Shown: positions 17,121 to 26,165, counted from the stretch's first letter. The stretch is 64,000 bases of DNA from Chitinophagales bacterium (GCA_041392475.1 JAWKLZ010000001.1:2418001-2482000), one strand, 5' to 3'. The notes: generated by a model not told the origin, from the sequence alone. Numbers and translations: made by a program.

Positions 17121-18494
17121 ATGCCGCAAGAATCATCTACATACGAGGTTAGAAAAAAAGTGCTTCAACTGGTGGAACAGCATGATGCTGAATCACTTGC
17201 CCAAATAATGGAAGACCTTCCTTCAAAGGAAGTTGTTCACCTAATTGGTCATTTGAGCCGAAATGACCAAATGCAGCTTTTCACACTTTTGTCTCCCGAA
17301 GATGCGGCGGAAGTGATGGAAGAAATCCCAGAAGCACAGGCAGTTGGAATCATTGAAGATATGGAAATCGAAGATGCGGCTGCCATTCTGAACGAAATGG
17401 AAAGTGACGATCAAACAGACCTTATCATGGAACTGGATGATGACGATGCTCAGGCCATTTTGAATAAGATGAAGCCCGAAGAGGCGGCTTCTGTGAGGCG
17501 GCTACTCAACTATGAATACGATACGGCGGGCGGGATGATGCACACCGAATATTTTTCATTTTTTGAAAACCAAACCATCGAACAAGTAACCGAAGATCTC
17601 CGCTTCAATGCCGAAAAATACCAATACTATCAACTGAAATATATTTTTGTGACGGGTTTGGATACAAGGCTGAAAGGCGTTTTACAAATGCAGGATTTGC
17701 TGCTTGGACAAGCAGATGCTCCTTTGTCTGATATCAAAATCAAAGATGTGTTGTATGTAAACCATTTGGTTACGCTGGATGAATTGATTGACTTTTTTCA
17801 CAAGAACGAATTGTTTGGCGTTCCAGTAGTCGATGATGACCAAAAATTAGTGGGTGTTATTTTGCGAAAGGATATTTTGGAGGCGCAAACAGAACGGGTC
17901 ACGCAGGAGCACTTGGAAAGTCAAGGTATCGTGGGAGGAGAAGAGCTTCGGACGATGCCCGTTCTTTTGAGGGCAAGGCGACGCTTGTCTTGGCTGTCGG
18001 TTAACATTTTGCTGAATATTGTGGCAGCAAGTGTCATTGCCTATAATCAGGATGTGTTGAGTTCTGTGATTGCAATGGCTGTCTTTTTGCCGATTATTTC
18101 GGATATGAGTGGTTGTTCTGGCAATCAAGCAGTTGCGGTGAGTATGCGGGAGTTGTCTATTGGGGCGGTCACACCGGGGGAAGTGTTTCGTGTTTTGCGC
18201 CAAGAAATTTCGGTTGGCATCATCAATGGAGTAGTGTTGGGAATCCTCATAGGTTTGGCGGCTTTTATTTGGAAAGGGAATGTTTATTTAGGGCTTGTAG
18301 TTGGTTCAGCCTTGACCTTGAACACTTTGTTTGCTGTTTCGATAGGCGGAACAGTGCCTCTTTTGCTCAAAGGATTCAACATTGACCCCGCATTGGCTTC
18401 TGGCCCAATTTTAACCACGATTACGGATATGCTTGGGTTCTTTTTGGCACTGACTTTTGCGGGTATGGCTTTGGGGCATTTGCAGGGGATGTAG
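17121..18494 (+). CDS. mgtE: Magnesium transporter MgtE
   Basis: 457 residues in canonical order: an acidic helical N domain (residues ~10-130, with repeated LSPEDAAEVMEEI- and MEIEDAAAIL-type helices), a CBS pair (~135-255), a plug helix (~260-285, TMPVLLRARRRLSWL), and five membrane helices (~285-455). The helices contain MAVFLPIISDMSGCSGNQA, whose conserved Asp lines the pore. It conducts Mg2+ into the cytoplasm, and the N and CBS domains close the pore when Mg2+ is high. The gene marks the left boundary of the accessory island: the sequence just after its stop is the first copy of repeat R2. Confidence 0.96.
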   Translation: MPQESSTYEVRKKVLQLVEQHDAESLAQIMEDLPSKEVVHLIGHLSRNDQMQLFTLLSPEDAAEVMEEIPEAQAVGIIEDMEIEDAAAILNEMESDDQTDLIMELDDDDAQAILNKMKPEEAASVRRLLNYEYDTAGGMMHTEYFSFFENQTIEQVTEDLRFNAEKYQYYQLKYIFVTGLDTRLKGVLQMQDLLLGQADAPLSDIKIKDVLYVNHLVTLDELIDFFHKNELFGVPVVDDDQKLVGVILRKDILEAQTERVTQEHLESQGIVGGEELRTMPVLLRARRRLSWLSVNILLNIVAASVIAYNQDVLSSVIAMAVFLPIISDMSGCSGNQAVAVSMRELSIGAVTPGEVFRVLRQEISVGIINGVVLGILIGLAAFIWKGNVYLGLVVGSALTLNTLFAVSIGGTVPLLLKGFNIDPALASGPILTTITDMLGFFLALTFAGMALGHLQGM

Positions 18495-18506
18495 AATTTG
18501 GGGTAA

Positions 18507-18730
18507 CTTTCTTATTTTGAGGAAAAAAGAGGGGGAAAGGCTTTGTTATTTTGAGTTGTTTTTGGATTTTTGGGGTGTGGGGTTTTTAAGATATAGAAAT
18601 ATCAACTATTTAAAGTTTTTATGAGCTTCAATTTGCAGATATTTTTGATTGTCAAAAAAGTACCCAACAAATATCAACTAAATTGTTTAAAAATCACTTT
18701 CGATACATATTGACGAGTTGTGTGCAAGCT
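18507..18730. repeat. Repeat R2, copy 1 (downstream of mgtE)
   Basis: About 220 bp beginning CTTTCTTATTTTGAG, with TTGTTATTTTGAGTTGTTTTTGGATTTTT, ATTGTCAAAAAAGTACCCAA and AAATTGTTTAAAAATCA in order. It ends at GAGTTGTGTGCAAGC, just before the DUF1963-like gene. Copies 2 and 3 keep the same blocks in the same order. Confidence 0.85.
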
Positions 18731-18758
18731 AATACAACCGTAACGTATAATAGAAAAT

Positions 18759-19358
18759 ATGATAAGACTATTAATTAACGACAATTCAAAAAGTAACATA
18801 CTTGAAGAAACCAGTTTTGGTGGACTTCCTGTTAAAGAAATTGATAAAATTATTGAATGGCCTAAATGTGGAACTTGTGAGGCTGAAATGCAATATCAAG
18901 GAAAGATTAAAACAGACATTGGAATCGAATTAATTTTCATGTGCAATAATGACCCTGGAATGTGTGATGAATGGGATGCAGAAGATGGTGGAAACAAAGC
19001 TATTATTATTGACGAAAAAAATCTTGAGTTTTTTAAACCTACTAATGTTGAACTATCAATAAGAGAAACAGAGTATGGAGTAACTTTAGTTGAAACCGAA
19101 GATATTGATTATGACAGTGCCATAGAAAATTGGAAAGGAAATAAAAGAGATGTTTTGGGACAATTGTACGGCGAACCAAGTTGGATTCAAGGAGATGAAA
19201 CGCCAGACTGTGACTGCTGTAAAAAACCTATGAGATTTGTGGCTCAATTAGAAGAAGGACCTGATCATAGAACAGCGATGAATTTTGGTGGAGCTGGAGT
19301 TGCTTATTTATTTGACTGCAAAGATGGAAAAACTGCAAAATTTCTATGGCAATGCTAA
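18759..19358 (+). CDS. DUF1963-like cysteine-rich protein
   Basis: 199 residues, no signal peptide or membrane segment. Cys pairs occur as CGTC (37-40) and CDCC (151-154), and the C-terminal half has MRFVAQLEEG, NFGGAGVAYLF and a terminal FLWQC. This pattern resembles the DUF1963/YwqG-like family, whose function is unknown. It is a stand-alone cargo between repeats R2 copy 1 and R1 copy 1. The Cys pairs suggest metal binding (inference). Confidence 0.6.
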   Translation: MIRLLINDNSKSNILEETSFGGLPVKEIDKIIEWPKCGTCEAEMQYQGKIKTDIGIELIFMCNNDPGMCDEWDAEDGGNKAIIIDEKNLEFFKPTNVELSIRETEYGVTLVETEDIDYDSAIENWKGNKRDVLGQLYGEPSWIQGDETPDCDCCKKPMRFVAQLEEGPDHRTAMNFGGAGVAYLFDCKDGKTAKFLWQC

Positions 19359-19375
19359 AATAGCCAGCACACAAT

Positions 19376-19675
19376 CGAATAGGTAGCCCGTAAGCGGTTT
19401 TCCTACGGTAGTACCTCTCACACCACCTCCGATTACACTTCGTTTCTTCGGAGCAGGCAAGCGTACGAGTCTTCCTAATTATTCATCGGGGCAGGCTGTA
19501 CTCGGCAGTTCGTTATTGATGCCTTATCCGATGATAGTTGCGGATTTTTACCATCATTTTGAAACCTCATTACTTCCCCTTCCAGACTTCCTGATTCTCA
19601 GTAGATTTAGGTATTTGGTCGGTCAAATACTGCATTTTATCCAATTTCGATTGTTACGAAGATTTGTCATACAAG
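19376..19675. repeat. Repeat R1, copy 1 (group II intron-like end plus PQQ-dehydrogenase tail)
   Basis: Starts CGAATAGGTAGCCCGTAAGCGG, continues with TCTCACACCACCTCCGATTACAC and TTCTTCGGAG, and ends (19588-19672) with a diverged copy of the last codons of the PQQ dehydrogenase gene: CCTGATTCTCAG, then AAATACTGCATTTTA. It lacks the palindromic element present in copies 2 and 3. Read on the - strand, the first 150 bp look like the 3' end of a group II intron. Confidence 0.75.
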
Positions 19676-19690
19676 TATAAAATCACTTGA

Positions 19691-19881
19691 CTTTCTTATT
19701 TTGAGTAAAAAAGAAGAAAAAAGGTTTGTTATTTGGGATTGTTTTTGAATTTCCCAAAGGCTTTATTTTCTTATATTCTTAATTATCAACAAAATACCCG
19801 CTTTATTTAAACTAAATTGTTCAAAAATTATTTACACCACATATGTACCTATATGTGCGAATATACGAGTTAGCTGCAAGG
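19691..19881. repeat. Repeat R2, copy 2
   Basis: Begins CTTTCTTATTTTGAG, shares GTTTGTTATTTGGGATTGTTTTTG and AAATTGTTCAAAAATTATTT with the other copies, and ends GAGTTAGCTGCAAGGC. It is shorter by an internal deletion. A small hairpin, CACATAT..ATATGTG, precedes its end. It abuts R1 copy 1 directly. Confidence 0.75.
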
Positions 19882-19930
19882 CATCAAGGCAATATCATCA
19901 AAATCCATCTAAAATATTCTCTTTCTAAAG

Positions 19931-19965
19931 GATAATGATTATCTTTGTACAATTATTATCATTTA
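19931..19965 (+). promoter_or_regulatory. Fur/PerR-type operator over the perR-katG promoter
   Basis: GATAATGATTATC is a palindromic Fur-box core. A second GATAAT..ATTATC pairing spans 19931-19960. A Bacteroidota-type -7 box, TATCTTTG (19940-19947), lies inside it, so repressor binding would block the promoter. It is 15-50 bp before the Fur-family gene, which suggests autoregulation of the two-gene unit. Confidence 0.7.
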
Positions 19966-19979
19966 ATGATTGAGAGTAA

Positions 19980-20393
19980 ATGATTTCTATTCAAGAAAAA
20001 TTGAAAGAAAAGGGACTAAAGGTGACTCCTCAACGGATAGCCATTTATAATGCTGTGGTGAATTTGAAAAATCATCCTACTGCAGAAAATATTGTAGATT
20101 TAATCAAGACAGATTATCCCAGTATTTCTGTAGGAACAGTTTACAAAGTACTCAATGTGTTTGTTGATACTGGTCTTTTAAAAAAGGTGAAAAGCGAGAA
20201 GGATGTTATGCGATATGATGCAATGTTAGAACATCACCATCACTTATATTGTATTGACACCGATAGAATTGAAGACTATGAAGACGAGCAATTAGATGTT
20301 CTTGTGAAAGAATATTTTAAACAGAAAAAAATTAAAAATTTTGAAATAGAAGACTTCAAACTTCAAATAACAGGAAAATTTAAAAAAATATAA
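19980..20393 (+). CDS. Fur-family repressor, PerR-like
   Basis: 137 residues. The N-terminal winged helix has KVTPQRIAIYNAV and ISVGTVYKVLNVF. The regulatory metal site is suggested by NHPTAE, YDAMLEHHHHLYC and the following acidic ED residues. The structural Cys4 zinc site is missing: only the Cys after HHHHLY remains, its usual partner two residues on is Asp/Thr, and the C-terminus has no CXXC. The gene ends one base before katG, so the pair is translationally close, and its upstream region carries a Fur-type box. This supports a peroxide-responsive repressor of katG and of itself. A plain Fur is the alternative. Confidence 0.85.
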   Translation: MISIQEKLKEKGLKVTPQRIAIYNAVVNLKNHPTAENIVDLIKTDYPSISVGTVYKVLNVFVDTGLLKKVKSEKDVMRYDAMLEHHHHLYCIDTDRIEDYEDEQLDVLVKEYFKQKKIKNFEIEDFKLQITGKFKKI

Positions 20394-20394
20394 T

Positions 20395-22578
20395 ATGAGT
20401 AATCCAACAAACGGAAAATGCCCGTTTCATCACGGAGCAAACACCGAATCGAGTTCAACAGTTACGGATTGGTGGCCCAAAGCCCTTAATTTAGATATCT
20501 TGCATCAGCATGATACTAAAACCAATCCAAGTGGTGTAGATTTTAATTACAGAGAAGAATTTAAAAAGCTGGATTTAGAAGCTATTAAAAATGACTTAAA
20601 AGAATTCATGATGGATAGTCAGGACTGGTGGCCTGCTGACTGGGGACATTATGGTGGCTTGATGATACGCATGGCTTGGCACGTTGCAGGTACATATAGG
20701 TTAGCTGATGGACGTGGCGGGAGTAATACTGGAAATCAAAGATTTGCACCTTTAAACTCTTGGCCAGACAATGGCAATTTAGATAAGGCAAGAAGATTAT
20801 TGTGGCCTATAAAAAAGAAATACGGTAATAAAATTTCTTGGGCGGATTTATTCATCTTAGCAGGAAATATGGCCTATGAATCTATGGGCTTTAGAACTTT
20901 CGGATTTGCAGGAGGACGTGAAGATATTTGGCATCCAGAGAAAGATATTTATTGGGGAGCAGAAAAAGAATGGTTGGCACCTACTGGAAGTGAAGGTAGT
21001 CGCTATTCTGGAGAACGGAATTTAGAAAACCCTTTGGCTGCTGTAATGATGGGGCTAATATATGTAAACCCCGAGGGAGTTGATGGAAAACCTGACCCGC
21101 TAAAAACAGCGCATGATGTTCGAGTAACGTTCAAACGAATGGCTATGAATGATGAAGAGACTGTAGCACTAACTGCTGGTGGTCATACAGTTGGTAAAGC
21201 TCACGGCAATGGAGATGCATCTATACTTGGAGCAGCACCAGAAGGCGGAGAAATTCACGAGCAAGGTTTTGGTTGGTTTAACCCCAGAAACAATGGAAAT
21301 GCTGCGGATACAGTAACGAGCGGTCTTGAAGGTGCATGGACATCAACACCCGACCGTTGGAATCACACCTATTTCCATATATTACTAAACCACGATTGGG
21401 AGCTAACAAAAAGTCCTGCTGGTGCCCATCAATGGGAGCCGGTAAATATGAAAGAAGAAGATAAACCAGTAGATGCTCACAACCCCAATGTACGTAGAAA
21501 TCCAATCATGACAGATGCCGATATGGCAATGAAAATGGATCCTGAATACAGAAAAATATCGCAGCGTTTTTACGAAGATCCTAAATATTTTGAAGATGTG
21601 TTTGCAAGAGCTTGGTTCAAATTAACACATAGAGATTTAGGCCCCAAAAGTAGATACTTGGGAGCCGATAGTCCTCAGGAAGACTTAATTTGGCAAGACC
21701 CAATTCCTGCTGTTAATTATACTTTAAGCGATAGCGAAATTAATAATTTAAAAGCTGCAATATTAGATAGTGGTCTGACTCCATCTGAATTAATTAATAC
21801 TGCTTGGGATAGCGCAAGGACATATAGAGGATCTGATTATCGAGGAGGTGCGAATGGGGCACGAATCCAGCTAGCTCCTCAAAAAGATTGGGAAGGAAAC
21901 GAACCCAACCGACTTGATAAAGTTTTGAATGTATTAAGAAAAATTCAATATGATTTTACAAAGGAAGTAAGCATTGCTGATTTAATTGTTCTTGGTGGAA
22001 GTGCCGCTATCGAACAAGCTGCTCAAAAAGCTGGTGTTGATATAACTGTACCATTCAGTCCTGGTCGTGGTGACGCATCTGAAGAAATGACCGATGTAGA
22101 ATCTTTTGAAGTGTTAGAACCCTTACACGATGGATATAGAAATTGGTTGAAAAAGGACTATGCCGTAAACCCTGAGGAAATGTTGCTTGATAGAACACAG
22201 TTAATGGGATTAACAGCCCCTGAAATGACGGTTTTAATTGGAGGAATGCGAGTACTTGGAACGAACTACGGAGGCAGTCAACACGGTGTATTTACGGATA
22301 ATGTTGGTGCATTGACGAATGATTTCTTCGTCAATTTAACGGATATGAACTATTCGTGGAAGCCTTCTGGTAATAATCTCTACGAAATTGTGAATCGCAA
22401 TACAGGAGCAACAAAGTGGACAGCATCAAGGGTGGATCTGGTTTTTGGTTCTAACTCAATACTCAGAGCTTATGCAGAGTATTATGCCCAAGATGACAAT
22501 AAAGAAAAATTTGTAAATGACTTTGTGAAGGCTTGGGTAAAGGTAATGAATGCAGATAGATACGATCTAAAGAAGTAA
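20395..22578 (+). CDS. katG: Catalase-peroxidase
   Basis: 727 residues, the usual KatG length, with two peroxidase-like halves. The distal haem site is RMAWHVAGTYRLADGRGG. The proximal His lies in LTAGGHTVGKAHG. The YVNPEGVDGKPDP section carries the Tyr of the Met-Tyr-Trp adduct. The C-terminal half has GLTAPEMTVLIGGMR and WTASRVDLVFGSNS. It removes H2O2 in the cytoplasm. ATG at 20395 begins MSNPTNGKCPFHHG, the normal N-terminus. It is co-transcribed with the Fur-family gene and forms one cargo of the accessory island, flanked by R2 copy 2 and R1 copy 2. Confidence 0.98.
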   Translation: MSNPTNGKCPFHHGANTESSSTVTDWWPKALNLDILHQHDTKTNPSGVDFNYREEFKKLDLEAIKNDLKEFMMDSQDWWPADWGHYGGLMIRMAWHVAGTYRLADGRGGSNTGNQRFAPLNSWPDNGNLDKARRLLWPIKKKYGNKISWADLFILAGNMAYESMGFRTFGFAGGREDIWHPEKDIYWGAEKEWLAPTGSEGSRYSGERNLENPLAAVMMGLIYVNPEGVDGKPDPLKTAHDVRVTFKRMAMNDEETVALTAGGHTVGKAHGNGDASILGAAPEGGEIHEQGFGWFNPRNNGNAADTVTSGLEGAWTSTPDRWNHTYFHILLNHDWELTKSPAGAHQWEPVNMKEEDKPVDAHNPNVRRNPIMTDADMAMKMDPEYRKISQRFYEDPKYFEDVFARAWFKLTHRDLGPKSRYLGADSPQEDLIWQDPIPAVNYTLSDSEINNLKAAILDSGLTPSELINTAWDSARTYRGSDYRGGANGARIQLAPQKDWEGNEPNRLDKVLNVLRKIQYDFTKEVSIADLIVLGGSAAIEQAAQKAGVDITVPFSPGRGDASEEMTDVESFEVLEPLHDGYRNWLKKDYAVNPEEMLLDRTQLMGLTAPEMTVLIGGMRVLGTNYGGSQHGVFTDNVGALTNDFFVNLTDMNYSWKPSGNNLYEIVNRNTGATKWTASRVDLVFGSNSILRAYAEYYAQDDNKEKFVNDFVKAWVKVMNADRYDLKK

Positions 22579-22590
22579 GCACCCCAGCAG

Positions 22591-23088
22591 CGAATTGAGT
22601 AGCCCGCCCTTAGTCGGTATTGACTAAGGGTGAAGCTCTCACATCACCTCCGATTACACTTCATTTCTTCGGAGTAGGCTGTACTCGACGGTTCATTATT
22701 GCTACCTTACCCCATGATAGTTTTCACCAAACTTTCATAAGCCCTCAAAAAAAGGTTCATCGAAGGTTTTAGTAGAATGAGACTTTTGTAGTTTATTCTT
22801 AAAGATATGGAATGTTTGGAAATCAGTATGCTCTGAAAAGTAAACTACAAAAGTCCTTAACTCCTCCACTAAAAATATCCATGAGTCCAAAAAAAAATCC
22901 GCAAGCCATCTCCTTCAAAAAGCCCTTACGGATTCCTCCTCCAGACCCAAATTTGAGTTTGTACTTTGATTTTGTATTTGAATTTATTGTTCCTTCTCCA
23001 CCTCTTGATTATCAAGTGACTTAGGAGTTTCGTATGTCAAACATTGCGTTTTCTTCAACTTTGATTGGCATAAATTTCCGTCATGTAA
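22591..23088. repeat. Repeat R1, copy 2
   Basis: About 500 bp and nearly identical to R1 copy 3 over most of its length. It comprises the group II intron-like end, TGATAGTTTTCACCAAACTTTCATAAG, the 108-bp palindromic element (22767-22874), a duplicate of the PQQ-dehydrogenase terminator (about 22890-22934), and a decayed copy of the last ~30 codons of that gene, ending at GTCATGTA. The small + frames inside it are not genes. Confidence 0.9.
22767..22874. repeat. 108-bp palindromic miniature element, copy 1
   Basis: Ends TTTTAGTRGA and TCCACTAAAA are inverted. Inside them GACTTTTGTAGTTTA and TAAACTACAAAAGTC pair perfectly around ~45 bp. The same element occurs at 27858-27965 and, diverged, at 39310-39413. 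Confidence 0.85.
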
Positions 23089-23104
23089 TTGTAAGTTTAT
23101 GTAA

Positions 23105-23340
23105 TCTTCTTATTTTGAGTAAGAAAGAAGGAAAAAGGCTTTGTTATTTGGGATTGTTTTTGGATTTTTGAGGTGTGGGGTTTTTGATATGCAGAAATAT
23201 CAAGTAGTTGAGGTTTTCATGAACTTCAATTTGTAGATGTTTTTGATTGTCAAAAAAGTACCCAATTGATATAAAGTAAATTGTTCAAAAATCATTTGCG
23301 ATATTAATACACCTTGGTGTACGAATATTCAAGTTCTGCT
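23105..23340. repeat. Repeat R2, copy 3
   Basis: Shares with copy 1 the blocks CTTATTTTGAG, GGCTTTGTTATTTGGG, TTTTTGGATTTTTGAGGTG, ATTGTCAAAAAAGTACCCAA and AAATTGTTCAAAAATCATTT. Near its end is the hairpin TACACC-TT-GGTGTA. It abuts R1 copy 2 and ends 27 bp before the lipoprotein gene. Confidence 0.85.
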
Positions 23341-23366
23341 CAATTAATAAAAAAATAAACGAAAAA

Positions 23367-24035
23367 ATGAAGATGAAAAATCTAATGCTGATTACAATTT
23401 CGATAGCAATGCTTCTATCATGTAGTACATTGAAAAAAGGTAAAAAGTCAGTAGAAGAAGCCTATTTTAAAGTTGAAGTAGTGCAAAACGGGAAAGTAGT
23501 TAAAGAGAAAAACAATGTAATTCAGTTAGAGAAAAAGCCATTTAAATACAAATTGACACTCATCAAAACGAAAGATGTTTTTGTGTCAAATTCTTGGGGA
23601 ACACATTATTACGAATATCCAGAAACAGAGAATATTTTTGAATGTGATGAAGAATCTGCCGAAGGCATAAACGAAATTTGCAGATTTGTCTCAATAAAAA
23701 CAGGAAACGAAGATAGATTTAATGAAAGCAAAGATATTTATGTTGGAGACCAAACCTATCATGGAGTATGGTTTTATGACGAAAAAATTGATTGGTATAG
23801 AATGGATAAAGGTGTGAAAGTTGAAGACGGAATTATCTATGCAGAAGTAACTGTTGAAAATATTTACGATTTAGATAAAAGGGACGAAGGAGGATATGAT
23901 AAAATTGAATATGATTATCCTATTGAGAAAATAAACCAAGATATTTATGTGGTTTTTGCAACAAGTCATTATGAAAAAGGAATGGATTATCCGAAAGAAT
24001 TACAACGAGAGAAATTCATTCTAAAATTTAAATAA
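23367..24035 (+). CDS. Putative lipoprotein of unknown function
   Basis: 222 residues. A short charged start is followed by a hydrophobic run and the lipobox LLSC|S at about residues 16-20, so it should be lipidated and anchored in a membrane on the periplasmic or outer side. The rest is soluble, rich in Lys, Glu, Asp and Tyr, with several predicted beta strands. I recognise no family. It is a single cargo gene between R2 copy 3 and the 3' end of the group II intron. High A+T matches the neighbouring cargoes. Confidence 0.75.
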   Translation: MKMKNLMLITISIAMLLSCSTLKKGKKSVEEAYFKVEVVQNGKVVKEKNNVIQLEKKPFKYKLTLIKTKDVFVSNSWGTHYYEYPETENIFECDEESAEGINEICRFVSIKTGNEDRFNESKDIYVGDQTYHGVWFYDEKIDWYRMDKGVKVEDGIIYAEVTVENIYDLDKRDEGGYDKIEYDYPIEKINQDIYVVFATSHYEKGMDYPKELQREKFILKFK

Positions 24036-24042
24036 AAAAGAA

Positions 24043-26008
24043 GTCGAGTAGAGCGGGGAACTGACTAAAACAGTTCCCTACCCTCTCACAGAACCGTACG
24101 TGAACCTCTCGATTCATACGGCTCTTCAGGATTAGAAACATATCAGGGAGTATAGCCGTACTGCCAATGCACAAACAAGTTCGGAAAATCTTTGGCGATT
24201 TCCTTCAATCTTGTTCGTGCTTCTTTCATACGCCTTCGGTATCGCTTGTACTTATTGGTGAGCCAACGTACCAATCGCTCATTCAATGCCGAAAATACCT
24301 CTCGCAATGCAGACGGTCGAAAACGTCCGTAGTAGTATATCCATCCTCGTACCATTGGGGCGATAGAATTCGCAATGTCTTGCAACTCCGCCCCTGTCGC
24401 TCGGTGGATTTTACGCTTACGAACCTGTGCTTTGAGGTGTTTGGATGCCTTTCTACTGATGGCAGCGGCAAAACCCAACCATCGTTTACCCTTCTCCTTC
24501 CCCTTTGAATGGTACATTCGTCGGGGTTGAAAAGTGAAGCCCAGAAAGTCGAAGCGGACACTTTTGTTCCCCCCTCTACGGTTATTCTGCTTGCAGTAAA
24601 CGATTTTCGTTTTCACAGGATGAAGGGTCAATCCACAGTCGGCAAAACGTTCTTTGATACGATTCAGCAGGTATTTTGCCTGTTTCTCGTTGTTGCAATG
24701 AACGATGATGTCGTCTGCGTATCGCTCCCACCTTATAGAGCCGTATTCCGTGTTGGCGTAATGCTTCTGCATCCATTGGTCAAAGACCACATGCAAATAC
24801 ATATTTGCCAATATTGGACTAATGACCCCGCCTTGCGGTGTGCCTTTTGTGCGTTCTGCGATACTGCCATCGGGCATTTGCATCGGACACTTTAGCCACC
24901 TTTCCACATACATCCATATCCACTTTTCGCTGATGTAGTGTTTTAGCACCTCCATCATCTTGTCGTGGGGGATGTTGTCGAAAAAACCTTTGATGTCCAT
25001 ATCTATCACCCAACGATACTTATAGCATCGCTCCTCACACTTCGCAACTGCATCATGTGCCGATTTGTTAGGTCTGTAACCATAACTATCGGCATGAAAC
25101 AATCGCTCCATTATCGGTTCTATCACCGATACAGCTACCTGTTGCGCTATCCTATCCGTCACGGTCGGGATGCCCAACAAGCGTTTTGTACCATCTGATT
25201 TCGGTATTTCCACACCCTTTACACATTGAGGAAAATAGCTGCCCGATGCCATGCGATTCCATAACTTGTAAAGCATTCTAACTTTATCGGCTTCAATGGC
25301 TTCCAACGTTTTGCCGTCCACCCCTGCTGCACCGCCGTTTGACTTTACTTTTCGGTAAGCTGCGGCTATCTCCTCCAATGTAATGGGTTGTGTCTTACCC
25401 CTTAATGTCTCCGTTTCAAATAATTTCATCTTCCCAATAATTTTGGTTGTGAATAATTTGTCACTAAAAAAAATCCTGTATGCCCCTTCGCTACTCCTTG
25501 CTTTCACAAGGCATCCAACACTACTACGAGCATATCCGCCCCTGTATCGTGCTTTCATCATCCCGAAACTCGGCTGGTGGCTCTTCACACCAGATGGGTT
25601 CGACTGTTCGCTCGTCCGTCCCACTTTCGGTTGGCAAGGATAAATACTTCACACGACACAGGTTCTCCTGTTCCGATTTCAAGCCCAATGATAGGTCTTG
25701 CCGCCTTAATGCCGCCTGCCGCATGGACTACTCGACCGTTCTCTTGCATCCATACTCATCGGGAACGCACGCCAACCTTCCCTTTTGACAGAATCTGTCC
25801 GACTATACTCCTAAAAAGAACAAGAAGCACGACGGGTTATTTTCGACACTTCATCGAACGGTTCACTTTCGTTCAACTCCTATCTTCTTACTGCACTAAG
25901 ACGCTCAGCACCAACCCGTTAAAGGTAAGCACCTCTTAGCCGTTTGGTAGGTCTGCTCGGTTCAGCCCCTACCGATGGGTCAGGTTCTGTTTTCAGAGGA
26001 ATCGCCCC
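24043..26008 (-). mobile_element. Group II intron
   Basis: On the - strand the 3' end shows a standard 34-nt domain V (24091-24124, GAGCCGTATG...CGTACGGTTC), then TGTGAGAGGGT and a domain VI-like hairpin GGGAACTG/CAGTTCCC, ending near CTACTCGAC at 24043. The reverse transcriptase frame lies in the domain IV position. The ~580 bp upstream of it are structured and carry no gene. The 5' boundary is uncertain; I place it near GGGGCGATTCC (about 26008). The element is visibly richer in G+C than its AT-rich flanks, which suggests recent arrival. It lies antisense, 8 bp after the lipoprotein gene stop. Confidence 0.85.
24143..25429 (-). CDS. ltrA: Group II intron reverse transcriptase/maturase
   Basis: I choose ATG at 25429 (428 aa, MKLFETETLRGKTQPIT). 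The open frame continues 65 codons upstream but there encodes structured intron RNA. Reverse transcriptase blocks are present: GAAGVDGKTLEAI, IPKSDGTKRLLGIPTV, SYGYRPNKSAHDAV, DMDIKGFFDNIPHD, GTPQGGVISPILAN, and the active site YADD at 237-240. The C-terminal X/maturase region follows (RKASKHLKAQVRKRK, then IYYYGRF), ending near LFVHWQYGY. There is no HNH endonuclease domain, so retrohoming would have to use nicks or replication forks. The protein splices and mobilises its own intron, and all catalytic motifs look intact. Confidence 0.97.
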   Translation of the reverse strand: MKLFETETLRGKTQPITLEEIAAAYRKVKSNGGAAGVDGKTLEAIEADKVRMLYKLWNRMASGSYFPQCVKGVEIPKSDGTKRLLGIPTVTDRIAQQVAVSVIEPIMERLFHADSYGYRPNKSAHDAVAKCEERCYKYRWVIDMDIKGFFDNIPHDKMMEVLKHYISEKWIWMYVERWLKCPMQMPDGSIAERTKGTPQGGVISPILANMYLHVVFDQWMQKHYANTEYGSIRWERYADDIIVHCNNEKQAKYLLNRIKERFADCGLTLHPVKTKIVYCKQNNRRGGNKSVRFDFLGFTFQPRRMYHSKGKEKGKRWLGFAAAISRKASKHLKAQVRKRKIHRATGAELQDIANSIAPMVRGWIYYYGRFRPSALREVFSALNERLVRWLTNKYKRYRRRMKEARTRLKEIAKDFPNLFVHWQYGYTP

Positions 26009-26091
26009 GAAAAAAAAACTTCCATCATCTTGAAATCAGCACCGACTTTTGCTATCTTTATAGCAAAGGTCGTTCAGGACACACAACTGAG

Positions 26092-26165
26092 CAGAACAAC
26101 GTGTATGTGTTCATGTCGGGCAAAAGCCCGCCACGCCACATACACAAGACCGTTGGCTACAAGCA
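26092..26165. repeat. attC-like hairpin before sigZ
   Basis: Long imperfect palindrome: CAACGTGTATGTG pairs with CACATACAC..CGTTGG, with an inner stem CGGGC-AAAA-GCCCG. It ends CGTTGGCTACAAGC, 14 bp before the sigZ start. Overall form (paired outer AAC/GTT ends, stem of ~60 nt, bulges) recalls integron attC sites or the cassette-borne repeats of Bacteroidota. The core does not exactly fit GTTRRRY, and no integron integrase is in the window. Confidence 0.5.

Noticed and set aside
22812..23024. 70-codon + frame inside R1 copy 2
   Set aside because: It lies in a duplicated miniature element, terminator and decayed gene end, and is not preserved as a frame in the other copies.
25430..25624. 65-codon N-terminal extension of the reverse transcriptase, and + frames at 25480-25939
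   Set aside because: This stretch is the structured 5' part of the group II intron; family proteins begin at the position of the ATG at 25429.
26092..26165. Calling a true integron at the sigZ site
   Set aside because: No integrase gene in the window and the core does not match GTTRRRY, so only attC-like form is claimed.
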